Shown: positions 25,409-35,075 of the stretch, one piece after another | How the letters are laid out: each line of letters starts with the position of its first letter | Numbering within the stretch: position 1 is the stretch's first letter | Assembly (NCBI GenBank): GCA_023474345.1 | Contig: JAMCXS010000012.1 | Coordinates: forward strand, 32,689-96,688 | DNA length: 64,000 nt | DNA from: Acidobacteriota bacterium | GTDB lineage: Bacteria; Acidobacteriota; Terriglobia; UBA7540 | Direction: 5' to 3' | Notes under the pieces: generated by a model | What the model was told of the DNA's origin: nothing | Database searches by the model: none | Seen by the model: the letters and a program-made list of their open reading frames with translations, nothing else | Made by a program: the position numbers and the translations under genes

Positions 25409-26866
25409 ATGGGTGACAGGAGCAAGCAATGGAATCTGAGCCGTCGGGCGCTGCTTCGTGCGGTGGGCGCCGGAACCGCTGCCGCGTTTTCAAGTGAATC
25501 CCTTTCAAGCTCTCCAGCGCCTGCCCATCAGCAGCCTGCAGACGATCATCCTTCTTGTTGGGATGAGGTGAACGATGTGGATGCCGCCAGGGCACGCCAG
25601 TGGGAGCGGCGAATGGCTTGGTTTAATGAAGCCAAGTTCGGCATGTTCATCCATTGGGGACCATGCTCGTTAGCCAGCGTGGAGATTTCCTGGCCGATCA
25701 TGCGGCCGGCGCGCAAATGGCATATTACTCAAGAAGAATACGTCAACCTCTACAAGCGGTTTAATCCTGTGAAGTACGATCCTGATGCCTGGGTCGAACT
25801 GGCGCGGCAGGCTGGCCAACGCTATATGGTTCTTGTCACCAAGCACCACGATGGCTTCTGCATGTTCGACAGTACTTTCACTGATTACAAGATCACCAAC
25901 AGCCCTTACAAGAAAGATATCGTGCGGTTGCTGGGAGATGCCTGCCAGCGGCACGGAATGCCCCTTGGCTACTACTATTCACCCCCGGACATGCATCACC
26001 CCGATTACCGTGACACCACAAAACTCGTTAAAGAAAATTGGGAGGGCGAGCCGACCCGCCACCAGTGGCCCAACTACCTCCAATACATGCAATTACAAGT
26101 TCGGGAACTAATCTGCCGCTACCCGACCCCGTTTGTCCTCTGGTTCGATGGTCTCGGGCATCAGGAAAAGTACGATGGCTATCATGTCGTGCGGATGATT
26201 CGAGAGTTGTCTCCCGCTACCCTGGTCAACAATCGGATCGGTGTTCCCGGCGATTTTGGGACGCCGGAGCAGGTCGTGCCGCGAAGTATCCCGGTCAAAG
26301 GCGCGGCAATTCAAGGCATTGGTCGCTCGCAGCAGAAAGAACTCCCAACCGGATTACCGAACCAGGAAGAGCTCCTCCACTGGGAAACCTGCATGACCAT
26401 CAACAACACCTGGGCCTACAACAAGAACGATAGGAGCTTCAAATCAACCGAGTACTTGATCCAGACCCTGGTTGATGCCGCCAGCAAAGGCGGAAACTTT
26501 CTTCTGAATGTAGGTCCCACGCCGGAAGGAACCATTCAACCGGAGTTTCAGGAGCGACTGCGAGGTATTGGCCGCTGGATGAAAAATAACGGTGATTCCA
26601 TATACGGCACCACGTTCGGACCTCTTCAGAACCTTCCTTATGGCAGAACCACAGCCAAAGGGGATATGGTTTACCTCCACGTTTTTGACTGGCCTGCCGG
26701 GCAGAAATTGATGGTCCCGGACCTGAACGCCCGGGTCTTGGATGTACAAATGCTCGACGGTGGCAAGCGGCTGGAATTTATCCCTAACGCAAGCGGGCTG
26801 ACCATCAAAGTGCCCGCTCGGGCGCAGGATCAGGCGGATACCGTACTGGCTATCAAAACGGGATAA
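25409..26866 (+). CDS. GH29 alpha-L-fucosidase, Tat-exported
   Basis: A 485-residue enzyme. Leader SRRALLRAVGAGTAAAF (11-27) is a Tat signal. The GH29 barrel follows with KFGMFIHWG (76-84), VTKHHDGFCMFDS (143-155) and PFVLWFDGLG (241-250), where Asp247 is the expected nucleophile. Later come SKGGNFLLNVGPTPEG and the family end of the barrel NGDSIYGT. A beta-sandwich-like tail completes it. It would release terminal fucose from glycans in the periplasm or outside. GGAGGG precedes ATG 25409. It is monocistronic: a palindromic element and a convergent gene follow. Confidence 0.96.
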   Translation: MGDRSKQWNLSRRALLRAVGAGTAAAFSSESLSSSPAPAHQQPADDHPSCWDEVNDVDAARARQWERRMAWFNEAKFGMFIHWGPCSLASVEISWPIMRPARKWHITQEEYVNLYKRFNPVKYDPDAWVELARQAGQRYMVLVTKHHDGFCMFDSTFTDYKITNSPYKKDIVRLLGDACQRHGMPLGYYYSPPDMHHPDYRDTTKLVKENWEGEPTRHQWPNYLQYMQLQVRELICRYPTPFVLWFDGLGHQEKYDGYHVVRMIRELSPATLVNNRIGVPGDFGTPEQVVPRSIPVKGAAIQGIGRSQQKELPTGLPNQEELLHWETCMTINNTWAYNKNDRSFKSTEYLIQTLVDAASKGGNFLLNVGPTPEGTIQPEFQERLRGIGRWMKNNGDSIYGTTFGPLQNLPYGRTTAKGDMVYLHVFDWPAGQKLMVPDLNARVLDVQMLDGGKRLEFIPNASGLTIKVPARAQDQADTVLAIKTG

Positions 26867-26880
26867 CGGGCCAATGCTTG

Positions 26881-26932
26881 CTGTAGCGGCGCGCCGCAGA
26901 GCACCGAGACTTGGCGCACTGGTGCTTCCTAC
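26881..26932. repeat. Palindromic element with TGTAG/CTACA ends
   Basis: A 52-bp unit begins TGTAG, then the self-complementary CGGCGCGCCG (26886-26895). It contains AGCACC and GGTGCT as an inner inverted pair and ends CTACA. It lies 14 bp after the fucosidase stop, between convergent genes. The GTAG/CTAC framing resembles REP/REPIN elements and the unit at 48416-48468. Confidence 0.45.
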
Positions 26933-27057
26933 ACTTTCGCGAGGGGTGCCTGTCCGTCACCTCCGCCGACAATGCCGGAACCGGGAAACCTGAGGAGCGC
27001 TCTTTGTATGTGAGCGCGAAGTCTCCCGGTGCATTTGAATTCACCAAGTCTGGCCGT

Positions 27058-27384
27058 TTAGTAATTGCGGCGTGGTTTAAAGCCGCCCCGCCGGTTTCCA
27101 CCTCGGCCTTCGCGTGGTCTTGAGAAGCCGGTACGCTGCGGTCGAGCCTCGTTCACGGTAAGCGGACGTCCTTCCATGGCCTGTCCGTTCAAGCGGGCGA
27201 CGGCCTTCTGGAGGTCTTCACCTTCCGCCAGCTCGACAAATCCGAAGCCTTTACTTTCGCCGGTCATCTTGTCGCGAATCACCACGGCCGAAGCCACACC
27301 GAAACCCGCGTTGGTCACAAACTCAGCGAGGGCATTATCGGCAACACTCCGAGGGAGATTGCCTACAAACAGTTTCGAAGCCAT
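27058..27384 (-). CDS. RNA-recognition-motif (RRM) RNA-binding protein
   Basis: A 108-residue protein with one RRM at about 4-80. RNP2 is KLFVGNLP and RNP1 is SKGFGFVELA. The tail is Arg/Gly rich (REGRGGNRRGGFKPRR). This is the layout of bacterial glycine-rich RNA-binding proteins, often cold- or stress-linked. AGGAG precedes ATG 27384. A small highly basic protein gene lies 112 bp upstream on the same strand, perhaps functionally related. Confidence 0.96.
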   Translation of the reverse strand: MASKLFVGNLPRSVADNALAEFVTNAGFGVASAVVIRDKMTGESKGFGFVELAEGEDLQKAVARLNGQAMEGRPLTVNEARPQRTGFSRPREGRGGNRRGGFKPRRNY

Positions 27385-27495
27385 AACTCCTCCAAAAGGC
27401 GGCGACTGACTTGCCCCCGCCTGATTACTTTCTCACATTCTTACCGCTGTTGCTGAAAGAACCGGACGATTGCCACTCGGACATCAGCCGCCAAA

Positions 27496-27696
27496 CTAGG
27501 CATTTTCCTCGATCTCCAGTTCGCTTTCGGAATCGAATTCTATAATGGGCGGATAAATAGTGCCAGGTTCCGGCTGGCCCTTCTGCGCTTTTTTCTTCTC
27601 GCTTCGTTCTTGCCGGCGCTCGCGTTTGCGCTGGGCTTTTTCGCGCAGCTTGTTTTCGCGCTGGCGCTTTTGGAATGTCTGGCTGCTTTTCGCCAT
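27496..27696 (-). CDS. Small highly charged protein of unknown function
   Basis: A 66-residue protein. Residues 1-40 are almost all Lys, Arg, Glu and Gln (KLREKAQRKRERRQERSEKK), likely one long helix. The C-tail is acidic (EFDSESELEIEENA). Its charge suggests nucleic-acid or ribosome binding, but no family is recognised. GAGGAG precedes ATG 27696. It lies upstream of the RRM gene on the same strand. Confidence 0.7.
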   Translation of the reverse strand: MAKSSQTFQKRQRENKLREKAQRKRERRQERSEKKKAQKGQPEPGTIYPPIIEFDSESELEIEENA

Positions 27697-28072
27697 AATG
27701 ACTCCTCGTACCTGGAAGCTCAGGATGGAAGGCGAAGTCGGTACGGTGGCCGGATCCGTTTGTTGGGGAACCTGGATTGCCGTAGTGACTTCTCGAGCCG
27801 CCAGAACCGTTCCCTTCGAGCGCCCGCGGGATTACCGTTTCGGATTCTAGTTGCCTGACACCTTGAGGTTCACTCCTCCACTATAACAGAGAGCTGTGGC
27901 GCAAGTTGATAATAATCCTTTGCAGACTCGCGCGGGCACAGGCTGGCTGTGCTCCGGATGTTTTGTATAAGAGCGCAAAACCAAAACCAATCCGGTTTAA
28001 GATCGCGTGACTCTTCGCAACTGCTCTTTGCGTTTTATGGTTTCCCGGCAATTGCCCCTCGAACAAATTTGG
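27697..28072. other. Intergenic, no gene recognised
   Basis: About 376 bases between two minus-strand genes. It should carry the promoter for the small basic protein gene. Open frames here lack motifs. Confidence 0.35.
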
Positions 28073-29962
28073 CTAAGGATTTAGAACAAGCAGCGCGTAG
28101 GTCCTCAAACTGGGAACAGTTACTTCCTCGGAATGGTTGGAAGATCCTGCAATGGCAAGCGGCAGTGCGTGAGGTCTGTCCGGCGAGAGCAGGGTTGCGC
28201 TTCGATACTTCCCGTGCCACCTGACTCTGATCTTCCCGGCGGAGGTGGACTGGTAGTTCAGTAGATGCACAATCAAACGCCCGCTTCGGGGCTGCCTCAT
28301 GACGTTATACACAATTCCCGGCGGCGCTTCGAGGGTGGGAAATCCTGTGCCTTCGTCCGCCCGCAGGATTTCCGCCAGTTTATCGACGGGTGGAATTTGA
28401 TCGAAGTAGTCGCACTCGCCCTTCCCAATTTTGCGGCCAAAAAAGAACGGCCTACTTCTGGGCTGGCCCTTCTCGTCAAGATTGGCGCACCGCCCGGCGA
28501 CCAGCAGTTTGCCGCCTCTCCGGACGTTATCTTCCAAAGCGGCCAGCGCTCCATTGCTCACGCAGTCGGCGGTTAGAAGCGCCACCGCGGCGTAACGCGC
28601 CAGCTTGTTCGGCGCAAGGTCGCGTGCGTAAAGGACGTCGAAAAGAACGTTGCGAGCTCCCAGACCGTTGAGCAGCGGGACGCCACGGCTGGAATCATCG
28701 AGCACCACCGCAACCGGAGCAACAGAACGCGCGCCCGTGTAATATTCTGCGTGGTCTTGAAAGAAGTGGTTGTATTTCCCGATGGCTTTCCACACCGCCA
28801 TGGCTTGGGGTTCGTGGTTCCACAATTCATTGGCGAAGGCATCTTCGACAAACACTTCTTCCGCCACCCCAAAGCTCATCGCTTCGGCTAGCGCCAGTTG
28901 TTGCCGCTCCGGAGACATGGGGGTTGTTTCACGCGTTCCGTATTCCCTGCGCCCGTCTTCCACCAGGTTGGGCTTCCAACCTTGCGATAGCGTATCGAGC
29001 ACGCGAAACAGCCCCACGTTGTCCACCAGAAACCCCTGGCCGACGGGCAGAAGGTAGTCTTTGTTCCCCATGTGGCGCAGGTGTGCGGCATCGTAGATGC
29101 CCGGCTCCCTGCCGTCTTCCGTCGTCATGCAATTTGTCAGACGGTTCAGAACGTACGTGTTTTCATGGAAGTTACCCATCAGCAGGAAATCTTTTTTGCG
29201 GCTCGACCCGTATTGATAAAGCATGTGATAAGCATTCAACAACTCAGTCATTTGGGGAGCAAAGTTGTTGTCATAGATGATGCCGTCCGCGCCGGCATCC
29301 AGAGCAAGTGCTACGCGCTTGCGTAGATATGCCATCCATCCGGGATCCCCCAGGTTTGCCAGGTAGCGGCTGATGTATCCGACCTTCTTGTAGGCCGCAG
29401 CGCCATATGGGATTGGTTTGCCATTTCTGCCGAGGCTCACCCAGTTGCGTGACTCCGGAACACGCTTGTACATGTCCTGCCAAAACAGATTTGTGATCGA
29501 TTCGTAAGCCATCACATGGATCCCCTCGCGGTGGCACTCCGCAATATAACGGGCGAGTTGTTCCTGATTTGGCTTCTCGGTCTCGTTCGAGAATCCGTTG
29601 CTGAAGGTCACCCAAATCATGTTGATTCCGGCCTCGCGCAGCAACTGGATCGTGCGCGGGTCATACCAGTTGGTTGTGGTGTAGAGGACGTTCGGATTAG
29701 GAGGCCAGAAGTGGGGCCAGCCTGAAAGGATCCCTTTAGCGGTTTCAATGCGGCCTCCATCCCAACGCGAAAAGCGAATCAGCCCCTGCCGGGCCCAGGA
29801 GGGGACGGAATTCCGTGTGGGGCCGGCAGGCCATTCAAGAGGGCGTCCAAAACGCGAGGCGCTCGAGGTCTTCTCCACCGTTGTTTGCGCCGTAAGCGTC
29901 AACGGCGCAACTCCGAGAGCAATCATCAGCACGCAAGCTCGAGCTACGAATCCGAGTTTCAT
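28073..29962 (-). CDS. Exported TIM-barrel glycosidase-like protein, family unassigned
   Basis: A 629-residue protein with signal peptide 1-25. Residues about 90-350 read as a glycosidase-type barrel: WYDPRTIQLLREAGINMIWV, YIAECHREGIHVMAYESI, and ALDAGADGIIYDNNF, an Asp-ending strand typical of catalytic clefts. From about 420 comes a flavodoxin-like beta-galactosidase-trimerisation-type segment (VAVVLDDSSRGVP, AALEDNVRRGGKLLVAG). A beta-sandwich tail has RLIVHLLNYQS. This plan matches putative GH42/DUF4015-like hydrolases, but no exact family can be named. Its neighbours are unrelated. Confidence 0.75.
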   Translation of the reverse strand: MKLGFVARACVLMIALGVAPLTLTAQTTVEKTSSASRFGRPLEWPAGPTRNSVPSWARQGLIRFSRWDGGRIETAKGILSGWPHFWPPNPNVLYTTTNWYDPRTIQLLREAGINMIWVTFSNGFSNETEKPNQEQLARYIAECHREGIHVMAYESITNLFWQDMYKRVPESRNWVSLGRNGKPIPYGAAAYKKVGYISRYLANLGDPGWMAYLRKRVALALDAGADGIIYDNNFAPQMTELLNAYHMLYQYGSSRKKDFLLMGNFHENTYVLNRLTNCMTTEDGREPGIYDAAHLRHMGNKDYLLPVGQGFLVDNVGLFRVLDTLSQGWKPNLVEDGRREYGTRETTPMSPERQQLALAEAMSFGVAEEVFVEDAFANELWNHEPQAMAVWKAIGKYNHFFQDHAEYYTGARSVAPVAVVLDDSSRGVPLLNGLGARNVLFDVLYARDLAPNKLARYAAVALLTADCVSNGALAALEDNVRRGGKLLVAGRCANLDEKGQPRSRPFFFGRKIGKGECDYFDQIPPVDKLAEILRADEGTGFPTLEAPPGIVYNVMRQPRSGRLIVHLLNYQSTSAGKIRVRWHGKYRSATLLSPDRPHALPLAIAGSSNHSEEVTVPSLRTYALLVLNP

Positions 29963-30099
29963 CTTTCAACTCCGCGGGCGCGCCACCCCTTGAACGACCT
30001 TGTTGCGTACGCGCCAAATTGTTTCCAGGTGATTCGTGTCCTGTCTATATACGCCCGGGCCACGAAATCACACAAGACGGAATTATGCAGACAGCGAGC

Positions 30100-31347
30100 T
30101 TACTTGATCCCTGCAAGCCATAGGTAGCCGAACAGAAGAGTCAGAACCGTGATGGGTAGCCCTACCGCGAAGTAGTCGCGGAAAGTAATTACCTCGTCGG
30201 GTTTGGCCCTTTCGACCACAATGATGTTGGCGACCGAGCCTGTGATCGTCAGATTGCCAGCCAGCGTGCTGGCCATCGCCAGAATCAGCCAGCCGGTGTG
30301 GGCGTTTACAAACCCCGGTACAGCAGACTTCAACAGCATGACCGCCGGAACGTTGCTGACCAGGTTCGAAATGCCTGCCACTACCACTGTGAATAATCCG
30401 GCGTTTTGCAGGTTCCAGGATTTTGCGGCATTGAGCAGCAGGCCGGCCATGCTGTTCTCCTCCGCGCCCCCCACGATCACGAACAGACCTACGAAAAAGA
30501 CCAGTACGCCCCAGTCGACCTGTCGATAGACCTGCTCCGGATCGCGCGAGCGGGTCATCAGCATGACTGCCGCGCCGAGCGCCGCCATCATGGCGGGAGG
30601 AACTCCTGCCATGAAGCCCGCAATAACGCATGCCACAACAATTCCTGGCTTGACGAGCTGCCCGTGGTCTACGGTTCCAACTGATACAGGGACTTCGAGT
30701 TCCGGCTCCCGTGATCCGGACCGTGTGAAAACCATATGCAGGACCAGCCAGTCGAGTAGCAAACCCACCAAAGCGACTGGACCCAGATGCGACAGGAAGG
30801 AACGGTAACTGATCCCCGAGTACGACCCGATCAGCATATTCTGCGGATTGCCGGTGATGGTGGCGACGCTTCCAATGTTCGACGCCGTCGCCACGGCAAG
30901 CAGGTAGGCAAGCGGCTTGACACGCATTTGCCGCGCGGCTGAGAGTACAAAAGGCACCATCACCAGGCAGATGATGTCGTTCACAAAAAAGGCTGAGAGG
31001 AGCCCGCAGGTGAAAATTACCATGGGGAGCAGGTTACGGGGCTTGAGCCGGGTTAATACAAGCTGAGTAACCCAATCGAAAAAACCGGCAAGGCGCAGGT
31101 AAGCGACGATCAACATCATTGAAAAGAGCAGCACGATCGTCTTGAAGTCAATGAAGTGCAGCGCCTCGCCCGGCCGCACGATTCCAAAAGCTACCATCAA
31201 TACTGCGCCGATGATCGCCGCGCCGGGGCGGTCGATTTTCATACCAGGAAATTTCCCAATTGCGAAGACGATGTAGCTTCCAAGGAAAATTGCGTATGCG
31301 GCGACAATTTTGAAATGCGGGATAACAGCGAGTGCGAGATGGCTCAT
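30100..31347 (-). CDS. ArsB/NhaD-SLC13-type anion transporter
   Basis: A 415-residue inner-membrane carrier with about 11-12 helices. Signature parts are FVNDIICLVMVPFVL, ATASNIGSVATITGNPQNMLIG and, in the second half, VSNVPAVMLLKSAVPG and TLAGNLTITGSVANIIVVE. The two SN/TGNPQN-type re-entrant loops mark the ion-transporter (IT) superfamily, which includes citrate, arsenite and dicarboxylate carriers. The substrate is not evident. No arsenic genes are nearby. Ribosome-site support for ATG 31347 is weak. Confidence 0.88.
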   Translation of the reverse strand: MSHLALAVIPHFKIVAAYAIFLGSYIVFAIGKFPGMKIDRPGAAIIGAVLMVAFGIVRPGEALHFIDFKTIVLLFSMMLIVAYLRLAGFFDWVTQLVLTRLKPRNLLPMVIFTCGLLSAFFVNDIICLVMVPFVLSAARQMRVKPLAYLLAVATASNIGSVATITGNPQNMLIGSYSGISYRSFLSHLGPVALVGLLLDWLVLHMVFTRSGSREPELEVPVSVGTVDHGQLVKPGIVVACVIAGFMAGVPPAMMAALGAAVMLMTRSRDPEQVYRQVDWGVLVFFVGLFVIVGGAEENSMAGLLLNAAKSWNLQNAGLFTVVVAGISNLVSNVPAVMLLKSAVPGFVNAHTGWLILAMASTLAGNLTITGSVANIIVVERAKPDEVITFRDYFAVGLPITVLTLLFGYLWLAGIK

Positions 31348-31876
31348 CGGGTTCGGGGAGGCAAGTCTTACCCTTTCACTTCATATGAAATTCTACCCTG
31401 AAAAGCCCAGGTAACGGTAGTGGTGTGCTTTCTGGTCCGTGGAGGGGAGTTTGTTTGCGACCGGCATGCCGGTGCCCGCTGCGGCTGCCTTGAGGCGCGG
31501 GCAAAGTCCAACGTATATGTTACGCGCGACGGCAGCAGTTGGCGGCGGGGCGCTCTCTAATGCAAGAGTGCATTGCTTCCCGTATTCCAGCCTGGATATT
31601 GAGCCTTCTTGCAGTGCGCTATCAACCTGCCGCCTATTATGCTCGGCATCAATTTAATGGATTGGACGAAAACCGGCTTCTTTGTCATCATTGAAGATAT
31701 GAAATACCACGCCGTCCAACGAATGCGTGAATGCCCAACAGCGTTGTCTTTGTGGCCGGATTGATGGAGTTGTCTCGCAGACATTAAGTCAATCAGCCTT
31801 ATGGTAAAAAACCGACATCGAGGAATTAACCTGCTATAACTTGGCAGCATTTGGCCAAGGAGAGAGGAGGGAACTG
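31348..31876. other. Divergent intergenic region
   Basis: About 529 bases between the anion carrier and the HAD phosphatase gene. TATAAC near 31834 could be a -10 for the phosphatase, but no good -35 pairs with it. No gene is recognised. Confidence 0.35.
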
Positions 31877-32743
31877 ATGCAGCGTACGATTCAGACTATA
31901 AAACGCTATCTTGTCGCATCCGATTTCGACCAGACCCTTAGCTTTCATGACTCTGGATACGTCTTGAGCGAACTGGTGGGGATTCCGGCAATGGAGTTTG
32001 AGCGCAAGGCGGCAATTCTGGCGGTACAGAACTTGGTGCAACAAGGCGGCGAACTGGCTTATCTTTTGCTGCACGATCCTGACCTGAAAGGACGAGTACG
32101 GAAAGACCTTTTGCGGCAAGCGGGAAAAGAAATTCGCTTAAAGAGAAACATCCGGCAGTTGGGGGAGCTTTTGGCCGGAGCTATCGATGGTTACAGCTTT
32201 GATTTTCACGTGATCTCGGCGGCGCCTCAGGAGGTTGTGGAATCGGCGCTCGAAGGCATTATTGCGCCAGACCACATTCACGGAACGCAATTGCTCTATG
32301 ACGACTCAGGCCACATCGCAGAAATCATCCGAGTCACGGCCGGTTACGGGAAGGTGGCGACCGTCGATGACCTGCAAGCGGCGTTACAGATCGGTGCTGA
32401 CCGGGTGATTTATGTAGGTGACGGCAGTTCCGACGTCCACGTGATGCTGCACGTGAACCAGCGCGAAGGATTTACCATCGCGGTTTCAGAATCCCGCAAA
32501 ATCGCGCAGATCGCAAAAAGAACCGTCTTGAGCGACGATGCCCTGAGCGTGCTGGTGCCGATTCTGGAGGGGATTGTCGGCTGGGACCGCCAGCGAATCC
32601 GCAACTTTTTCGAGTCCCAGGGTCTGCTGATCCAGGGCTGGGACAAGGTGCAAACCGAATGGCTTACCTTCCGCTCCAACGGCCAGAGTGACCAGATGCC
32701 GGAAGCACTCAACGACAACCTTCCGGCCCGCGACGGCCTGTAG
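31877..32743 (+). CDS. HAD-superfamily phosphatase
   Basis: A 288-residue cytoplasmic hydrolase. Motif I is [13 protein letters not shown], with the nucleophile Asp and the +2 Asp. Motif II is the Ser of [10 protein letters not shown]. Motif IV is [13 protein letters not shown] helical cap lies between I and II. This is close to the phosphoserine phosphatase-like HAD group, though the physiological substrate is open. ATG 31877 follows GGAGGG directly; an upstream in-frame TTG is unlikely. Confidence 0.88.
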   Translation: MQRTIQTIKRYLVASDFDQTLSFHDSGYVLSELVGIPAMEFERKAAILAVQNLVQQGGELAYLLLHDPDLKGRVRKDLLRQAGKEIRLKRNIRQLGELLAGAIDGYSFDFHVISAAPQEVVESALEGIIAPDHIHGTQLLYDDSGHIAEIIRVTAGYGKVATVDDLQAALQIGADRVIYVGDGSSDVHVMLHVNQREGFTIAVSESRKIAQIAKRTVLSDDALSVLVPILEGIVGWDRQRIRNFFESQGLLIQGWDKVQTEWLTFRSNGQSDQMPEALNDNLPARDGL

Positions 32744-32779
32744 GATCCCCAAATCCCGACCATATCCAAGAAGGGGAAT

Positions 32780-33547
32780 TCACGGCCGAATGACTACTTC
32801 GTTTGGTATAGTAGGCAGATTGAACTTTACCCCACGTTCCCTGTTCAGCCTGAGGGTGGCAGGAAGATCCAACTCGGCAATGGGAATTTTCCTGGTCCAA
32901 GCGCCGCCAATGTAATAACTTTTGTTTGTGTAAATTACAGGCCCGATGATTGCGTACCTGGTTGTCTGTTCCTGGCGTCCATCGCGAAATACCAGGACAG
33001 TGGGTGGTACGGGGCGGACCGGCGGAGCCGCTTCAGCTTTGGCAGTCCTCGGGCTGGACGTTTGCGCGGACGCGGCTCGTGCAGTTGCAGGCCCAATTTC
33101 TACCTCGCCGGAGTCGGTTATCCGTACCCAATGATTCCCGCGTAATTCAAGCACTAGAGGTTCGACCGGCGGAGACGGTGGCGACGGGGCTGCGGGCTCA
33201 GAAGTTTTGACAACCACGACTTGGGGCGGGCGAGCCTCGGTTACCGGCGGCCTATAGTAATAGTCAGCGTAAAAATCCGGGGGAAAAGGATAATAGAAGT
33301 ATGGCAACCCCAGGAAGCCTGAGCGGTTGAAATAGCGTCCTCCGAAGCGCGGCCGGAAAAAACGGCCTCTGCCGCCACCCAGGAAAGGACCATGCACATG
33401 TAGTCCGCCACCCCGGAAGGGACCGTGCATGCCAACTCCGCCCCCGAACCCTCGCGATCCCGCAAAGCCCCGTTGCGCCTGTGCGGAAGGCACAAAGACG
33501 GCCGCCAACAGGCCAACCGACATAGCGACAACAAGCTGCATCCTCAT
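32780..33547 (-). CDS. Exported Gly/Pro-rich protein of unknown function
   Basis: About 255 residues with a signal peptide (LLAAVFVPSAQAQ). A Gly/His/Phe/Arg-rich segment and a Tyr-rich stretch (YFYYPFPPDFYADYYYRPP) follow, then a Pro-rich linker. The C-terminal half has the repeated pattern TVLVFRDGRQEQTTRYAIIG and GAWTRKIPIAELDLPAT, a small beta-domain seen in acidobacterial envelope proteins. The role is unknown. Of several clustered starts, ATG 33547 is best spaced from GGGGGG; GTG 33556 is possible. A strong promoter lies at 33598-33626. Confidence 0.75.
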   Translation of the reverse strand: MRMQLVVAMSVGLLAAVFVPSAQAQRGFAGSRGFGGGVGMHGPFRGGGLHVHGPFLGGGRGRFFRPRFGGRYFNRSGFLGLPYFYYPFPPDFYADYYYRPPVTEARPPQVVVVKTSEPAAPSPPSPPVEPLVLELRGNHWVRITDSGEVEIGPATARAASAQTSSPRTAKAEAAPPVRPVPPTVLVFRDGRQEQTTRYAIIGPVIYTNKSYYIGGAWTRKIPIAELDLPATLRLNRERGVKFNLPTIPNEVVIRP

Positions 33548-33597
33548 GAGCATCACCCCCCATCTCGCGAGATGCGCTCAATTCGCTATACAATTTA

Positions 33598-33626
33598 TCT
33601 ATAGTCCCGGCTGTGACAAATGTCAA
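33598..33626 (-). promoter_or_regulatory. Strong sigma70 promoter of the Gly/Pro-rich protein gene
   Basis: On the minus strand TTGACA (33621-33626) is followed by exactly 17 bases and TATAGA (33598-33603), about 50 bp upstream of the gene start. This is the best promoter consensus in the window. The remaining bases up to 33914 hold no recognisable gene. Confidence 0.75.
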
Positions 33627-33914
33627 TGTACGCGTTACAACAGTTGGTCCCTCCTATCCACGTGCGCCTCGCCACCATCCGTCCCACTGCCGCGCCGAGC
33701 CCCGTGACCTCGTCTTCAGCGGCTTCCCATGCGCCTCGCAGGCAGGCCGGCTACTGGCACAGCCGTGATCCATGCTCCCAGAAGCCACCGGGAGGCCTGG
33801 CCGCCGAGCGCAGAAGGTGCGTAGGGCCTCTGACAGCGGCAAGGTGCGCGTGCTTAGCCCAGGGATAATTCCCCTCGACCCCGCAGCGAGGCTTGCGGAC
33901 AATGAATCGAAGCT

Positions 33915-35075
33915 CTAACCGTTGGCCACGGCCATGCCAACATCGGTGTCTGCGCCACCGTAAAACAGAAACCATCTATTCTTGAACCAGGCAAGCCCCT
34001 CGGTAAACGTCGTTCCGTATTTGTACTGGCCCGTCTTTTCCCACGGCTCCTGCGGCCAGAAGTAGGGCCTCTGCGGGCGCTGCAGCAGGTGTGCCGGGTT
34101 ATCACCTGCAAACAAAGCCTGACCCGCCGAATATCGACGCGCTGGGATACGCGGGCCCGAGTTAATCCGCCCATCGCTCATGCCATTGTAAAAGAAAATA
34201 ATCCCGCGAGAAGTCAGCAGCGCTGGCGGTCCGGATTCCGTCAGCCAGGAATCGAAATGCCCCGGTTCGCTCTTGGGCAATACGCACAAGGGCTTGCCGG
34301 CACGATCCAGCACGGGAGTCCAGTTGATCAAATCATCGGAGTGAGCCAGAGCGATCTGCTGGTTCGTGTGCCAATACATCCAGTATTTTCCCGCTACCCG
34401 GGTGGCAACGATCTGCTCGCCCACCTTCCGGGTAACGATCGCGCCGGATTTGGACCACTCGTTTTCGAAGCGGCCGTCATATGCCGTGCGAAACGCCGGG
34501 CCCCGGTGCTGCCAATGATGCAGATCCTTTGACGTCGCAACGCCCAGACGGGCTACCTTCAGAACCAATCTATTACGGTTCCACATGGTATACGTCAGGA
34601 CAAAGGAGCCATCCTCGGACTGGACGAGCCGAGGGTCTTCGCATCCTCCGGGCCATTCATATTTCTCCCACCGCCCCGGCTCGGGATACAGCACCGGATA
34701 CGGCAGGGAGCTGAAATGTTTGCCGTCAGAACTCTCCGCCAGCCCTACGCGCGATGTGTACTGGCCGATGCCGCGGCCGGTCGTATCCTCAGCGCGGTAT
34801 AGGACGTAGAGTTTTCCTCGCCATGCAATTGCCGCCGGATTGAACGTGTGCGTATCCTCCCAATGGACCAGCCTATGGGCGATCGGGTCGCGAAAAGTCG
34901 CCTGCTTATTGGGACGCATTATCGGCTGGCCGTTGGCGGGGCGCACAAACGGCCCCATCTGCCATGGATATTCCATTGATGATCCAGCCGCTCCCCAAGC
35001 CGTCACCGGATATACCATCACGGCGGCCGCCGTTCCTGCGCCACCGAAAAGTCCAATGAATTTTCTGCGGTTCAT
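33915..35075 (-). CDS. GH130-type glycoside phosphorylase or mannosidase, Tat-exported
   Basis: A 386-residue protein. Leader NRRKFIGLFGGAGTAAAV (2-19) is Tat-like. The five-bladed beta-propeller pattern of GH130 follows: HTFNPAAIAWRGKLYVLYRA, GGCEDPRLV, SESGPP-like ESGPPALLTSRG, and near the end FLFYGGADTDVGMAVA. GH130 enzymes cleave beta-mannosides, by phosphorolysis in the cytosol or hydrolysis when exported. Export here argues for the hydrolytic type, which is inference. AAAGGA precedes ATG 35075. Confidence 0.9.
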   Translation of the reverse strand: MNRRKFIGLFGGAGTAAAVMVYPVTAWGAAGSSMEYPWQMGPFVRPANGQPIMRPNKQATFRDPIAHRLVHWEDTHTFNPAAIAWRGKLYVLYRAEDTTGRGIGQYTSRVGLAESSDGKHFSSLPYPVLYPEPGRWEKYEWPGGCEDPRLVQSEDGSFVLTYTMWNRNRLVLKVARLGVATSKDLHHWQHRGPAFRTAYDGRFENEWSKSGAIVTRKVGEQIVATRVAGKYWMYWHTNQQIALAHSDDLINWTPVLDRAGKPLCVLPKSEPGHFDSWLTESGPPALLTSRGIIFFYNGMSDGRINSGPRIPARRYSAGQALFAGDNPAHLLQRPQRPYFWPQEPWEKTGQYKYGTTFTEGLAWFKNRWFLFYGGADTDVGMAVANG

